Program-made: the position numbers and the translations under genes
Shown: piece after piece, positions 56,052 to 64,000 of the stretch
Position numbering within the stretch: position 1 is the stretch's first letter
How the letters are laid out: every line of letters starts with the position of its first letter
Notes under the pieces: model-generated
Seen by the model: the letters and a program-made list of their open reading frames with translations, nothing else
What the model was told of the DNA's origin: nothing
The model's database searches: none
From: Metridium senile
Taxonomy: Eukaryota; Cnidaria; Anthozoa; Actiniaria; Metridiidae
Assembly (NCBI GenBank): GCA_949775045.1
Contig: OX459098.1
Coordinates: 17,815,281-17,879,280, forward strand
Reading direction: 5' to 3'
DNA: 64,000 nt

Positions 56052-56400
56052 ACACCTGCATGTCAACTCTTATATTTTGAATTTCGTACTGAACAGTTTT
56101 TAGTCGCCAACTATGCCTTTTCTCTTGATATATGACTTTTATAACGGCTTTACTGAGCCATCTTCCAATCCGGCTACCTAGGCTACCCAAGTAAACTGTA
56201 CATAATGCATTACACTTTGAAAACAATTTGAATTGAATTTGTATTAAAATATATTTATATATGTATGCAAGTTTGTTGGGTTTGTGTTGGTTGTGGGTTT
56301 TAGTAGAAGTCTTTAAGTGTGAGTTTTAAAATTGTAAATGCGACTAAATCTACTTTTGTTTTCGTTTCGTTGTGTTTACTTTTCGATGACTGTCATTTTC

Positions 56401-56406
56401 CCCTTC
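56401..56406. other. Target site duplication, element B left
   Basis: CCCTTC directly precedes AGTAGTATATC and is repeated at 60728-60733. Confidence 0.85.
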
Positions 56407-56439
56407 AGTAGTATATCTTGCATGGAATTAACCTTTTGG

Positions 56440-56660
56440 GGTGCTAGGGGTGCAGGGGTGCAGAGGGGGGAGCGAATCGGGGTGCATTCGGGAAGCGAAT
56501 CGGGGTGCAAATCGGGGTGCAAATCGGGGTGCGAATCGGGGTGCATTCGGGCGTGCATTCGGGGAGCATTCGGGGTGTATTCGGGATGCATTCGGGGAGC
56601 GAATCGGGGTGCCATCGGGGTGCATTCGGGGTGCCATCGGTGAACATTCGGGGTGCATTC
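56440..56660. repeat. Subterminal ~11-bp repeat, element B left arm
   Basis: Irregular array of GGGGTGCATTC, GGGGTGCAAATC and GGGGAGCGAATC. The mirror copy is at 60474-60694. Charged-repeat frames through it are artefacts. Confidence 0.9.
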
Positions 56661-56967
56661 GAGAAATATTTATAAACGAAGCTTATTTCCGAGTAGATTA
56701 TCGAAACACCTTTGAATATCGAATAAAATAATGGACGGTGACGTCAAACAGTCCTAATGTTGTACTTAATCCCATGCCAGCTGGCCTAACAATAACTGCC
56801 TAAACTTGCCCAAAACAACCTATTGTTCTCTCATAAAGGTGGACTTACAGTGTTTTGTTATGATTTTGCCCACCAATCATTAATGTTGAAACAAAATGGA
56901 TGTTTGCTTGACTTTATTAAACAAAAATTACAACAACAAAAATATGAAATGTCAATTATAATTTTTA

Positions 56968-57492
56968 TCATCTACGAATATATGGGTTATAAGTTTCATA
57001 ATTGATAACAGTTTGTTTCGGCACTTCTTCTTTCATAAATAGCTTGTTCAGCAAATACTTTCTTTGACTTATGGCTGATTCGGTTGCCTCTTCCCAACCG
57101 TAGTCTTCCACGTTAATTAGATTTCTTTGTGTAGCCACGATCTTCTTATAAGTAGGATCTCTCTTCAAATGATGAAACCATTTCTGTTCCTCAAATAGAA
57201 CCCCCCTGAGCTCTTTCCTGTAAGTGGTAACCAAGGCATTATGCGCTTTTGCGTGTGCTACTTCATCACTATCCCCATTTTGCTTATAATTCTGCACCAG
57301 AGATCTCCATTCTTCCTTATGCCTTTCTATAGCTTTATCTTGCATTCTTTCCCAGACATCGATTTCTTCATCAAAATCCTCCTCATCACCCTCATGACTA
57401 TCTTCAGAAGAAAGGGATTCATTATGATTCTCCTCAACACTTTCGTTATCACTATGCAAACTTTCATTTTCATAATAGTTGGATTTTGACAT
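56968..57492 (-). CDS. Acidic element protein, left-arm copy (element B)
   Basis: 174 residues. Mirror copy of 59642-60166, identical except for Gly replacing Glu in KELREVLF (here KELRGVLF; A to G near 57214). Element A and the right arm both have Glu, so the left arm carries the derived base. The acidic N-terminal region is followed by the conserved VWERMQ, YKQNGDSDE and EEATESAISQRK blocks. Mirror TATAAAAG at 57554-57561, AATAAA near 56913-56918. Confidence 0.82.
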   Translation of the reverse strand: MSKSNYYENESLHSDNESVEENHNESLSSEDSHEGDEEDFDEEIDVWERMQDKAIERHKEEWRSLVQNYKQNGDSDEVAHAKAHNALVTTYRKELRGVLFEEQKWFHHLKRDPTYKKIVATQRNLINVEDYGWEEATESAISQRKYLLNKLFMKEEVPKQTVINYETYNPYIRR

Positions 57493-57858
57493 GCTGCTGC
57501 TCTTAACTGCTCTAAGGTCACTTCTCAAATAAAGAAATAGCCAGGGTTAGCCCCTTTTATAGTGTAACTGTCGTGGGATTATTATGTGATTAATTGAGAG
57601 AATTTCATTTTCTGTTTTACAAGGTTGAGTCCGGCTGTGAAGACCTTTTTATCTTCAGTTATCATTCGGAATATTTTACCAGAGAAAAAACACACAAATT
57701 CTTTTGTGAACTTTTGTTTATTGACAAAGCTACCTTAATGATTTACATATTTTGCAACTCTTACTTGAACTGGCATCGACCTGTTATCAACCCTTCATCG
57801 ACCTGACATCGAGCTGGCATTCATTATATTAATTAATTATTCCATTATCAACCATTTT

Positions 57859-58191
57859 TTAATCTCTCCACAGTCGTGATAGTTCTTTACATCTTCTGTG
57901 TTTTTTTCTTTGAGTTCTGGTTCTGACTGATTTCCCCAATGTATGATGTGATCTTGGTTGTGAACATTCGTAAACTTGTTGTTTGAATCTGTTGGTGCAG
58001 TCATTGTTTTCATCTGTTGTGTTTTGGCATTCCACAAATTTAATTTTGGGTTGAAGCTTCGCCTCTTGTAAATACTTTCGCCTTTGATCGATATCCAATA
58101 AATGCACATCCGCGAGATGATTGTCCAGTCTCACAAGGAACTTGGCTCCACATCCAGGCACAGGACAATTACGACAAACCCGTCGGACCAT
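57859..58191 (-). CDS. Zinc-finger-like basic protein, left-arm copy (element B)
   Basis: 110 residues, identical to the right-arm copy at 58943-59275. Ligands Cys6, Cys9, Cys14, His25 and His30 are intact. It is transcribed toward the left terminus, with the acidic gene next downstream on the same strand. Confidence 0.82.
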   Translation of the reverse strand: MVRRVCRNCPVPGCGAKFLVRLDNHLADVHLLDIDQRRKYLQEAKLQPKIKFVECQNTTDENNDCTNRFKQQVYECSQPRSHHTLGKSVRTRTQRKKHRRCKELSRLWRD

Positions 58192-58249
58192 GTTTACAGT
58201 TTGACGAAGAGAACTAAACTAACTTAATTTCTCTAAAACATTGGATTAT

Positions 58250-58365
58250 AATAAACCAGGCCAAAAAGGCCACAAAGGCCAGGCCAAAAAGGTCACAAAC
58301 CAGGCCAAAAAGGCCGAGACCAGGCCAAAAAGGCCAAAACCAGGCCAAACGGGCGGAAAAGGCCA
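58250..58365. repeat. AGGCCAAAA repeat, element B left inner arm
   Basis: Repeated AAAAAGGCC(A/G)... and ACCAGGCC words. The mirror is at ~58750-58885 with one additional ~20-bp unit, the only sizeable length difference between arms. Confidence 0.85.
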
Positions 58366-58509
58366 TTCGGGCCAAAATCTTCGAAATTTCCGAGATTCAT
58401 TGACCTTTCATGACTATAATTTATACAAACATTGGCTTTCGAAGAATTGGATTTTAAATTTGTTCAATGCTCTTTATAGCGCATGCGCGTCAATGGAGTT
58501 CAGAGTAAG

Positions 58510-58604
58510 TCAAAATGAATGAAATGTTGACCACCGTCTCATATATATGCTTCAGCTGATGTGACAACCATGTGGTATTTAATTCCACTTGTCATTCCAT
58601 CTGC
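58510..58604. other. Central 95-bp loop of element B
   Basis: The only unpaired stretch of the palindrome. It has ATATATATGC and CAGCTGATG words and no frame. Both gene pairs point away from it, so it could hold a shared bidirectional promoter or a replication/processing site (inference). Confidence 0.6.
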
Positions 58605-58942
58605 CTTACTCTGAACTCCATTGACGCGCATGCGCTATAAAGAGCATTGAACAAATTTAAAATCCAATTCTTCGAAAGCCAATGTTTGTATAAATTATAG
58701 TCATGAAAGGTCAATGAATCTCGGAAATTTCGAAGATTTTGGCCCGAATGGCCTTTTCCGCCCGTTTGGCCTGGTTTTGGCCTTTTTGGCCTGGTCTCGG
58801 CCTTTTTGGCCTGGTTTTGGCCTTTTTGGCCTGGTTTGTGACCTTTTTGGCCTGGCCTTTGTGGCCTTTTTGGCCTGGTTTATTATAATCCAATGTTTTA
58901 GAGAAATTAAGTTAGTTTAGTTCTCTTCGTCAAACTGTAAAC

Positions 58943-59275
58943 ATGGTCCGACGGGTTTGTCGTAATTGTCCTGTGCCTGGATGTGGAGCCAAGTTCCTTG
59001 TGAGACTGGACAATCATCTCGCGGATGTGCATTTATTGGATATCGATCAAAGGCGAAAGTATTTACAAGAGGCGAAGCTTCAACCCAAAATTAAATTTGT
59101 GGAATGCCAAAACACAACAGATGAAAACAATGACTGCACCAACAGATTCAAACAACAAGTTTACGAATGTTCACAACCAAGATCACATCATACATTGGGG
59201 AAATCAGTCAGAACCAGAACTCAAAGAAAAAAACACAGAAGATGTAAAGAACTATCACGACTGTGGAGAGATTAA
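58943..59275 (+). CDS. Zinc-finger-like basic protein, right-arm copy (element B)
   Basis: 110 residues. The N-terminus MVRRVCRNCPVPGCGAKF and NHLADVH gives C-x2-C-x4-C-x10-H-x4-H. QRRKYLQEAKLQPKIKF follows, then a polar region and a basic tail with RTRTQRKKHRR. ATG 58943 aligns with the start of the element A protein. AATAAA at 59412-59417. The spacer to the next gene is 366 bp. Probably a nucleic acid-binding partner of the acidic protein (inference). Confidence 0.84.
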   Translation: MVRRVCRNCPVPGCGAKFLVRLDNHLADVHLLDIDQRRKYLQEAKLQPKIKFVECQNTTDENNDCTNRFKQQVYECSQPRSHHTLGKSVRTRTQRKKHRRCKELSRLWRD

Positions 59276-59572
59276 AAAATGGTTGATAATGGAATAATTA
59301 ATTAATATAATGAATGCCAGCTCGATGTCAGGTCGATGAAGGGTTGATAACAGGTCGATGCCAGTTCAAGTAAGAGTTGCAAAATATGTAAATCATTAAG
59401 GTAGCTTTGTCAATAAACAAAAGTTCACAAAAGAATTTGTGTGTTTTTTCTCTGGTAAAATATTCCGAATGATAACTGAAGATAAAAAGGTCTTCACAGC
59501 CGGACTCAACCTTGTAAAACAGAAAATGAAATTCTCTCAATTAATCACATAATAATCCCACGACAGTTACAC

Positions 59573-59580
59573 TATAAAAG
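59573..59580 (+). promoter_or_regulatory. TATA box of the right-arm acidic gene
   Basis: TATAAAAG lies 62 bp before the chosen ATG (59642), which predicts transcription start near 59605. The mirror copy is at 57554-57561. Confidence 0.65.
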
Positions 59581-59641
59581 GGGCTAACCCTGGCTATTTC
59601 TTTATTTGAGAAGTGACCTTAGAGCAGTTAAGAGCAGCAGC

Positions 59642-60166
59642 ATGTCAAAATCCAACTATTATGAAAATGAAAGTTTGCATAGTGATAACGAAAGTGTTGA
59701 GGAGAATCATAATGAATCCCTTTCTTCTGAAGATAGTCATGAGGGTGATGAGGAGGATTTTGATGAAGAAATCGATGTCTGGGAAAGAATGCAAGATAAA
59801 GCTATAGAAAGGCATAAGGAAGAATGGAGATCTCTGGTGCAGAATTATAAGCAAAATGGGGATAGTGATGAAGTAGCACACGCAAAAGCGCATAATGCCT
59901 TGGTTACCACTTACAGGAAAGAGCTCAGGGAGGTTCTATTTGAGGAACAGAAATGGTTTCATCATTTGAAGAGAGATCCTACTTATAAGAAGATCGTGGC
60001 TACACAAAGAAATCTAATTAACGTGGAAGACTACGGTTGGGAAGAGGCAACCGAATCAGCCATAAGTCAAAGAAAGTATTTGCTGAACAAGCTATTTATG
60101 AAAGAAGAAGTGCCGAAACAAACTGTTATCAATTATGAAACTTATAACCCATATATTCGTAGATGA
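59642..60166 (+). CDS. Acidic element protein, right-arm copy (element B)
   Basis: 174 residues starting MSKSNYYENESLHSDNES. Residues ~5-50 are Glu/Asp/Ser-rich. Residues ~50-165 form a charged, probably helical core with VWERMQDKAIERHKEEW, YKQNGDSDEVA, RKELREVLFEEQKW and GWEEATESAISQRKYLLNKL. It is ~60% identical to the element A protein with no gap in the core, so the protein has been kept under constraint while the elements diverged. AATAAA at 60216-60221. No catalytic motif is recognised. Confidence 0.84.
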   Translation: MSKSNYYENESLHSDNESVEENHNESLSSEDSHEGDEEDFDEEIDVWERMQDKAIERHKEEWRSLVQNYKQNGDSDEVAHAKAHNALVTTYRKELREVLFEEQKWFHHLKRDPTYKKIVATQRNLINVEDYGWEEATESAISQRKYLLNKLFMKEEVPKQTVINYETYNPYIRR

Positions 60167-60473
60167 TAAAAATTATAATTGACATTTCATATTTTTGTTG
60201 TTGTAATTTTTGTTTAATAAAGTCAAGCAAACATCCATTTTGTTTCAACATTAATGATTGGTGGGCAAAATCATAACAAAACACTGTAAGTCCACCTTTA
60301 TGAGAGAACAATAGGTTGTTTTGGGCAAGTTTAGGCAGTTATTGTTAGGCCAGCTGGCATGGGATTAAGTACAACATTAGGACTGTTTGACGTCACCGTC
60401 CATTATTTTATTCGATATTCAAAGGTGTTTCGATAATCTACTCGGAAATAAGCTTCGTTTATAAATATTTCTC

Positions 60474-60694
60474 GAATGCACCCCGAATGTTCACCGATGG
60501 CACCCCGAATGCACCCCGATGGCACCCCGATTCGCTCCCCGAATGCATCCCGAATACACCCCGAATGCTCCCCGAATGCACGCCCGAATGCACCCCGATT
60601 CGCACCCCGATTTGCACCCCGATTTGCACCCCGATTCGCTTCCCGAATGCACCCCGATTCGCTCCCCCCTCTGCACCCCTGCACCCCTAGCACC
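60474..60694. repeat. Subterminal ~11-bp repeat, element B right arm
   Basis: Mirror of 56440-56660, seen as GAATGCACCCC and GATTCGCTCCCC units. Confidence 0.9.
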
Positions 60695-60727
60695 CCAAAA
60701 GGTTAATTCCATGCAAGATATACTACT

Positions 60728-60733
60728 CCCTTC
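60728..60733. other. Target site duplication, element B right
   Basis: CCCTTC after the terminus GATATACTACT equals the left flank at 56401-56406. Confidence 0.85.
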
Positions 60734-60872
60734 TGGATAGAGAAAGCCTCCGCTGATTACAAACAGCGACAATTTCCTTGACAACGCCTTATTTATAACC
60801 GAAATCATTTTTTAAATTTTTCTCTATGAAAACAGCCAAAAGATATCCCAGACCTTTGGGAGGAAAAGGGTT

Positions 60873-61018
60873 AAAGGTAGCAGGTGCCTTTGCATCGAAG
60901 CAACACGAACATTGAGCTTGCAATGATAGAGACACGTGAATAATTGTCTGTCAAGGTCTTTATCATTGCAAGCTCAACGTTCGTCTCGCTTCGATGCAAA
61001 GGCCTGGCTACCTTTCAA
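60873..61018. mobile_element. Foldback MITE
   Basis: GGTGCCTTTGCATCGAAGC and TGAGCTTGCAATGATA on the left pair with TATCATTGCAAGCTCA and GCTTCGATGCAAAGGC on the right. The outer ends are AAAGGTAGC and GCTACCTTT. Confidence 0.85.
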
Positions 61019-61276
61019 GATGGTGCAGGGAGCCGTGAAGGGGACCATACTCTATGGAAACCATGTGTAAACCCTAATTCTGTATTCAATTCGTATTTTA
61101 TTGTACATTTAAATTTGAGCTACTTAAAGATTATCAGTCCTAGGATAAAGTGTTACTCCCGTACGGCGTTTTCCCAAATTCACAAAGTTCTATAATATGA
61201 ATGTTTTCATATGCATTGAATGAGAGGAGATGTTTACACAAACGAGACTCCCTGAAAACTAATATATGTATCACAG

Positions 61277-61306
61277 TGACGTCATTATTGTGCTAATATG
61301 ACGTCA
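61277..61306. promoter_or_regulatory. Two CRE palindromes upstream of gene copy 2
   Basis: TGACGTCA occurs at 61277-61284 and 61299-61306, ~630 bp before the copy 2 ATG, in sequence not shared with copy 1. They may mark an unrelated promoter. Confidence 0.4.
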
Positions 61307-61827
61307 TCATTGGTTTGATTTAACGCGTGTAGCCAAAACGTCTGCAAACCAGACTGCCGCGACTTATTTGGAACGAGAAGAAAAGTCTTGTTATTCTTGT
61401 GATGTCTATCAATGACTAGTCGGTTTTCAGACGTAAATCAGGCCATGCCTATATCACATGGGCATAAAAGATCCTCAGCGGCTGTGTTGTTTAGTTATGG
61501 GAGTAGGGGGATTGTCTCCGACACACTAGTTTAGTTTTAGAAGCCATGATTCACAAATCTCACTCATGATTAGAAACTGCGTGTGGACAGTAAATTGCAC
61601 TGTACTATTTTAGTCCTCCACATTTGTATGTTGTAAATAAGCCCAGAAACCCCTCCCCCTTGGAAAGTGGCTAACATCATGGGTATCTGTATTTCTTTCA
61701 TACAGCAGTATGCTATCCGTGAAACCGCTGAACGATAATGGCGCAGGTTTTTGGAATAGAAAGATGTACAGAGTTAAAAGTGCGCGCGCACAGAAAATAG
61801 CGAGGTGCCTGGAAACTAATAAATCAT

Positions 61828-61856
61828 TGACGTCATAATTGATCCAACTCACGTCA
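61828..61856 (+). promoter_or_regulatory. CRE-containing promoter, gene copy 2
   Basis: TGACGTCA at 61828-61835 and TCACGTCA at 61849-61856 are unchanged relative to copy 1, as is the GTGCGCGCGCAC patch, while the flanking ~200 bp shows several indels. Confidence 0.6.
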
Positions 61857-61933
61857 TGATCTGCTAATTGTTAATTTGCAAACAGTTTGCAGCGAAACGA
61901 TTGACACGAGAAGCAAAAAGTTATTTTGAAACA

Positions 61934-62887
61934 ATGGGGTTTTATTTGAGACTTGTAATGTGTGCATTCTCGTTATTTTGTGCTCTTTGTGTGTCATGGA
62001 GAATTACGTTTAAAGGTAGGCTTTGCTTTTTTCGTTTTGCTTTTCATCTTTCTATTTCATTGATTGATTTTTGTTTTCTTTGTAGATTTGATTGTTGGCA
62101 AGATCCCGATACAGGAATATTGCTTCAGGGTTATGCTGGTTTTGGTTTACTTACACTATATCCCTTCCAGATTGTAAGTACCAGATTGACTATTGAAAGG
62201 TTTACTGAATGATCAAATGGTTGGTTGCGGGCTTGCGGGCTTGCGGGCTTGCGGGCTTGCGGGCTTGCGGGCTTGCGGGCTTGCGGGCTTGCGGGCTTGC
62301 GGGCTTGCGGGCTTGCGGGCTTGCGGGCTTGCGGGCTTGCGGGCTTGCGGGCTTGCGGGCTTGCGGGCTTGCGGGCTTGCGGGCATGCGGGCATGCGGGC
62401 TGGTTGATTGAGTGAGTAATTGGTCGAATGAATAAATTGTTTAATGAACGAATGCATTCATTTCCAGAATCCTGCCCGAATGCTATACAAGAACAAAGGA
62501 TAGACTTATACTGAGCTATATCTTGTCGTTCTTTGCTCTTTATGAAACAGTAAGATATACGATAAAAGGTAGGTTCAACTGTTTTTATTATCTTTTGGTA
62601 TTTTTGTTTGTTTGTTTGTTTGTTTCTTTATCTAAATTCAATTTTCGTTTTTGTTTTCGTTTTAGAACGGATGATTTACAAGATTCCGTCCAAGGATTAT
62701 ATCACCCGTATTATTGTGGTTTTCATGTTCTTCCATGAGGTTCCCTATCGGCTGTAAGTAACACATGAATGAATGAGTGTATTAATGAATGAATGGATGA
62801 TTGAATGAATGGAAATGAAAGGATGGATTGATTCATTGCAGGAGCTCAAGTTGTTGATTGATTGATTGATTGACTGATTGCATTTGG

Positions 62888-62959
<72 letters not shown>

Positions 62960-63032
62960 TTGATTGGTTGATTGGTTGATTGGTTGATTGGTTGATTGAT
63001 TGATTGATTGATTGATTGATCAATTGACTGAC

Positions 63033-63077
<45 letters not shown>

Positions 63078-63824
63078 GAATGATTCTTTTCTTCCAGACT
63101 GGTGCCCAAGGTACCCAGAATGTGGAGGTATGCAACACAAGACTCACAAAACGTTGAGTCTGACAGTTACTCTGACACAGAGTCATCAGAATACAGCATT
63201 ACCTATGAACCTAAACAAATGTACCATAATAGAGCCAGTCCTTCTGCATCCAAGGCGCGTAACCAGAGAAAAGACTGTGAACCACCTGTAAGGACAGTCA
63301 AGAAGACAGTTTGGGAATGGACGTCTGATGAAGATGATGATAATAATGAAGAGTCAATGCCAGACATTGGTTATATGACAATGTCCAAGACATGTTCGTC
63401 TTCAGAGAGCAGGCCAGACATAAATGTACGACCACGTCAAGTTAGAAAGCCAAAAGTGAACAGCAAAGTTGATGACGATGAGGAGAGATACATATGCGTC
63501 CCTGTTGAATGCAAGACTGAGAAAATCAAGGCACGTGGTAATAGACAGAGAAGAATCGTTGGTGTCAACAACGCTAGAGTCACGTCTTCACTTAATGTTA
63601 AAGTCATCGCGCCAGTTTCTCCTCCACGTCTTGCCCTCTGTTTACCTCAGAAGACACCATCTAAACAGAGGTTTGGTGAAGATTTGTCCACTACCAAACA
63701 AGGACAAGAGAAACAGGACAAACCGGTTGAATCTGGTTTTACTAAGGCAGTGAAATATGGTCTAGCTGCTGTGAGTGTTGGTCTGGGTGGATATATTGTG
63801 TACAAGATCTGCACCAGAAAATAG
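61934..63824 (+). CDS. Unrecognised multi-pass membrane protein, copy 2 (five exons)
   Basis: Exons 61934-62015, 62086-62173, 62468-62568, 62666-62753 and 63098-63824 use the same splice sites and phases as copy 1 and give 361 residues. Exon 5 has one in-frame codon deletion (copy 1 RYIRCIPVE, copy 2 RYICVPVE) and about fifteen substitutions, mostly in the polar Ser/Asp-rich region. The membrane segments are nearly unchanged; one Leu to Met change is in exon 2. No stop or frameshift is present, so both paralogues look functional. Confidence 0.8.
62226..62400. repeat. 8-bp satellite (GCGGGCTT)n in intron 2 of copy 2
   Basis: About 21 near-perfect units replace most of the intron 2 repeat of copy 1, where the same word occurs about once. 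The tract ends with GCGGGCATGCGGGCATGCGG. An expansion after the duplication is the simplest reading. Confidence 0.95.
62840..63080. repeat. (TTGA)n tract with TTGGTTGA variants in intron 4, copy 2
   Basis: Long ATTGATTG runs with interspersed GGTTGATTGGTTGATT. Variant order differs from copy 1, so both tracts have been rearranged independently. Confidence 0.93.
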
Positions 63825-64000
63825 ACACCTGCATGTCAACTCTTATATTTTGAATTTCGTTTTGTACAGTTTTTAGTTTTCTCTTGATATATGACTTTTA
63901 TAACGGCTTTACTGAGTCATTTTCCAATCCGGCTACCTAGGCTACCCAAGTAAACTTATACATAATGCATTACACTTTGAAACCAATTTGACTTCTTGAA

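Larger units (their letters stand above)
53812..56235. repeat. Segmental tandem duplication, copy 1
   Basis: This block matches 61578-63990 at a mostly constant offset of 7770 bp up to intron 2, including promoter, five exons and 3' UTR. Exons are almost unchanged. The introns differ in satellite length, and copy 2 has a 61-bp-scale shift after intron 2. The copies are separated by element B and ~0.8 kb of unrelated sequence. Confidence 0.93.
56407..60727. mobile_element. Palindromic two-gene mobile element B
   Basis: 4321 bp bounded by AGTAGTATATCTTGCATGG and its exact complement, flanked by CCCTTC on both sides. Left arm 56407-58509 and right arm 58605-60727 are mirror images: every feature pairs with positions summing to 117134, or 117114 near the centre, where one arm has an extra ~20-bp unit. 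The unpaired centre is 95 bp. Each arm, from the centre outward, holds an AGGCCAAAAAGGCCAGG repeat, the zinc-finger-like gene, the acidic-protein gene and a GGGGTGCATTC/GAATCG repeat next to the terminus. One clear substitution between arms was noted in the acidic gene. No transposase, integrase, polymerase or capsid frame is seen. Confidence 0.93.
61578..63990. repeat. Segmental tandem duplication, copy 2
   Basis: Counterpart of 53812-56235. Similarity begins near TGTGGACAGTAAATTGCA and runs nearly to the window end, where it fades within the 3' UTR. Confidence 0.93.

Noticed and set aside
56376..56731. Several charged-repeat frames in the outer arms of element B
   Set aside because: They come from the ~11-bp GGGGTGCATTC repeat. 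They are open in many frames, are absent from element A, and have no promoter or start context.
56407..60727. Palindrome as a pure assembly artefact
   Set aside because: Exact 6-bp target duplications, a unique 95-bp centre, arm-specific differences and the same terminus on element A argue for a real element, although spanning reads would be decisive.
62193..62457. Ala/Gly/Leu/Cys-repeat and Pro/Ala/Arg-repeat frames
   Set aside because: Translations of the intronic 8-bp satellite in gene copy 2.
62745..63186. Asn-Gln-Ser repeat frames, also at 55107-55364
   Set aside because: Antisense translations of the TTGA microsatellite in intron 4.

Overview
The window reads as metazoan nuclear DNA: it is AT-rich, its genes have GT/AG introns, polyA signals are AATAAA, and mobile elements and simple repeats are dense. 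The repertoire (an atlastin, an intronless class A GPCR, a Crypton/ZMYM-type repeat exon, a THAP transposon, a tRNA-derived SINE and many foldback MITEs) fits a cnidarian best, probably an anthozoan such as a sea anemone. This assignment is inference; no ribosomal or mitochondrial marker is present.

Layout. At 0.7-2.3 kb lie the last two coding exons of an atlastin GTPase (+). An intronless rhodopsin-like GPCR sits at 4.8-5.9 kb (-), with a 54-bp minisatellite at its 3' side. From 6.8 to 8.8 kb there is a THAP-domain transposon with TIRs, inserted into a 94-bp tandem array. From 9 to 16.4 kb there are small TIR/foldback elements, minisatellites and one exon of a Crypton-like gene. At 17.1-18.2 kb is a broken replication protein A-like gene (-), with two copies of a 57-nt exon-like unit farther 5'. 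At 20.7-22.2 kb is a near-perfect palindromic foldback element with 9-bp target duplications. From 23.5 to 39.6 kb the DNA is gene-poor and full of satellites. From 45.3 to 46.6 kb there is a long purine-rich strand.

The most striking content is a pair of palindromic mobile elements: element A (39874-43770) and element B (56407-60727). Both begin AGTAGTAT and end in its reverse complement, and both are flanked by exact 6-bp direct repeats (CACGTT and CCCTTC). Both carry the same two otherwise unrecognised genes: an acidic ~175-residue protein and a small basic protein with a Cys/His zinc-finger-like N-terminus. In A each gene is single copy; in B the element is almost entirely two ~2.1-kb mirror arms, so each gene is present twice and transcribed outward from a 95-bp centre. 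No transposase, integrase or polymerase is visible, so they look like a two-gene, non-autonomous or satellite-like family. The AG start and 6-bp duplication recall Polinton/Maverick-type integration.

Element B sits between two tandem copies (53.8-56.2 and 61.6-64.0 kb) of a five-exon gene for an unrecognised ~361-residue membrane protein. The copies share promoter CRE motifs and all splice sites but differ in intronic satellite content.
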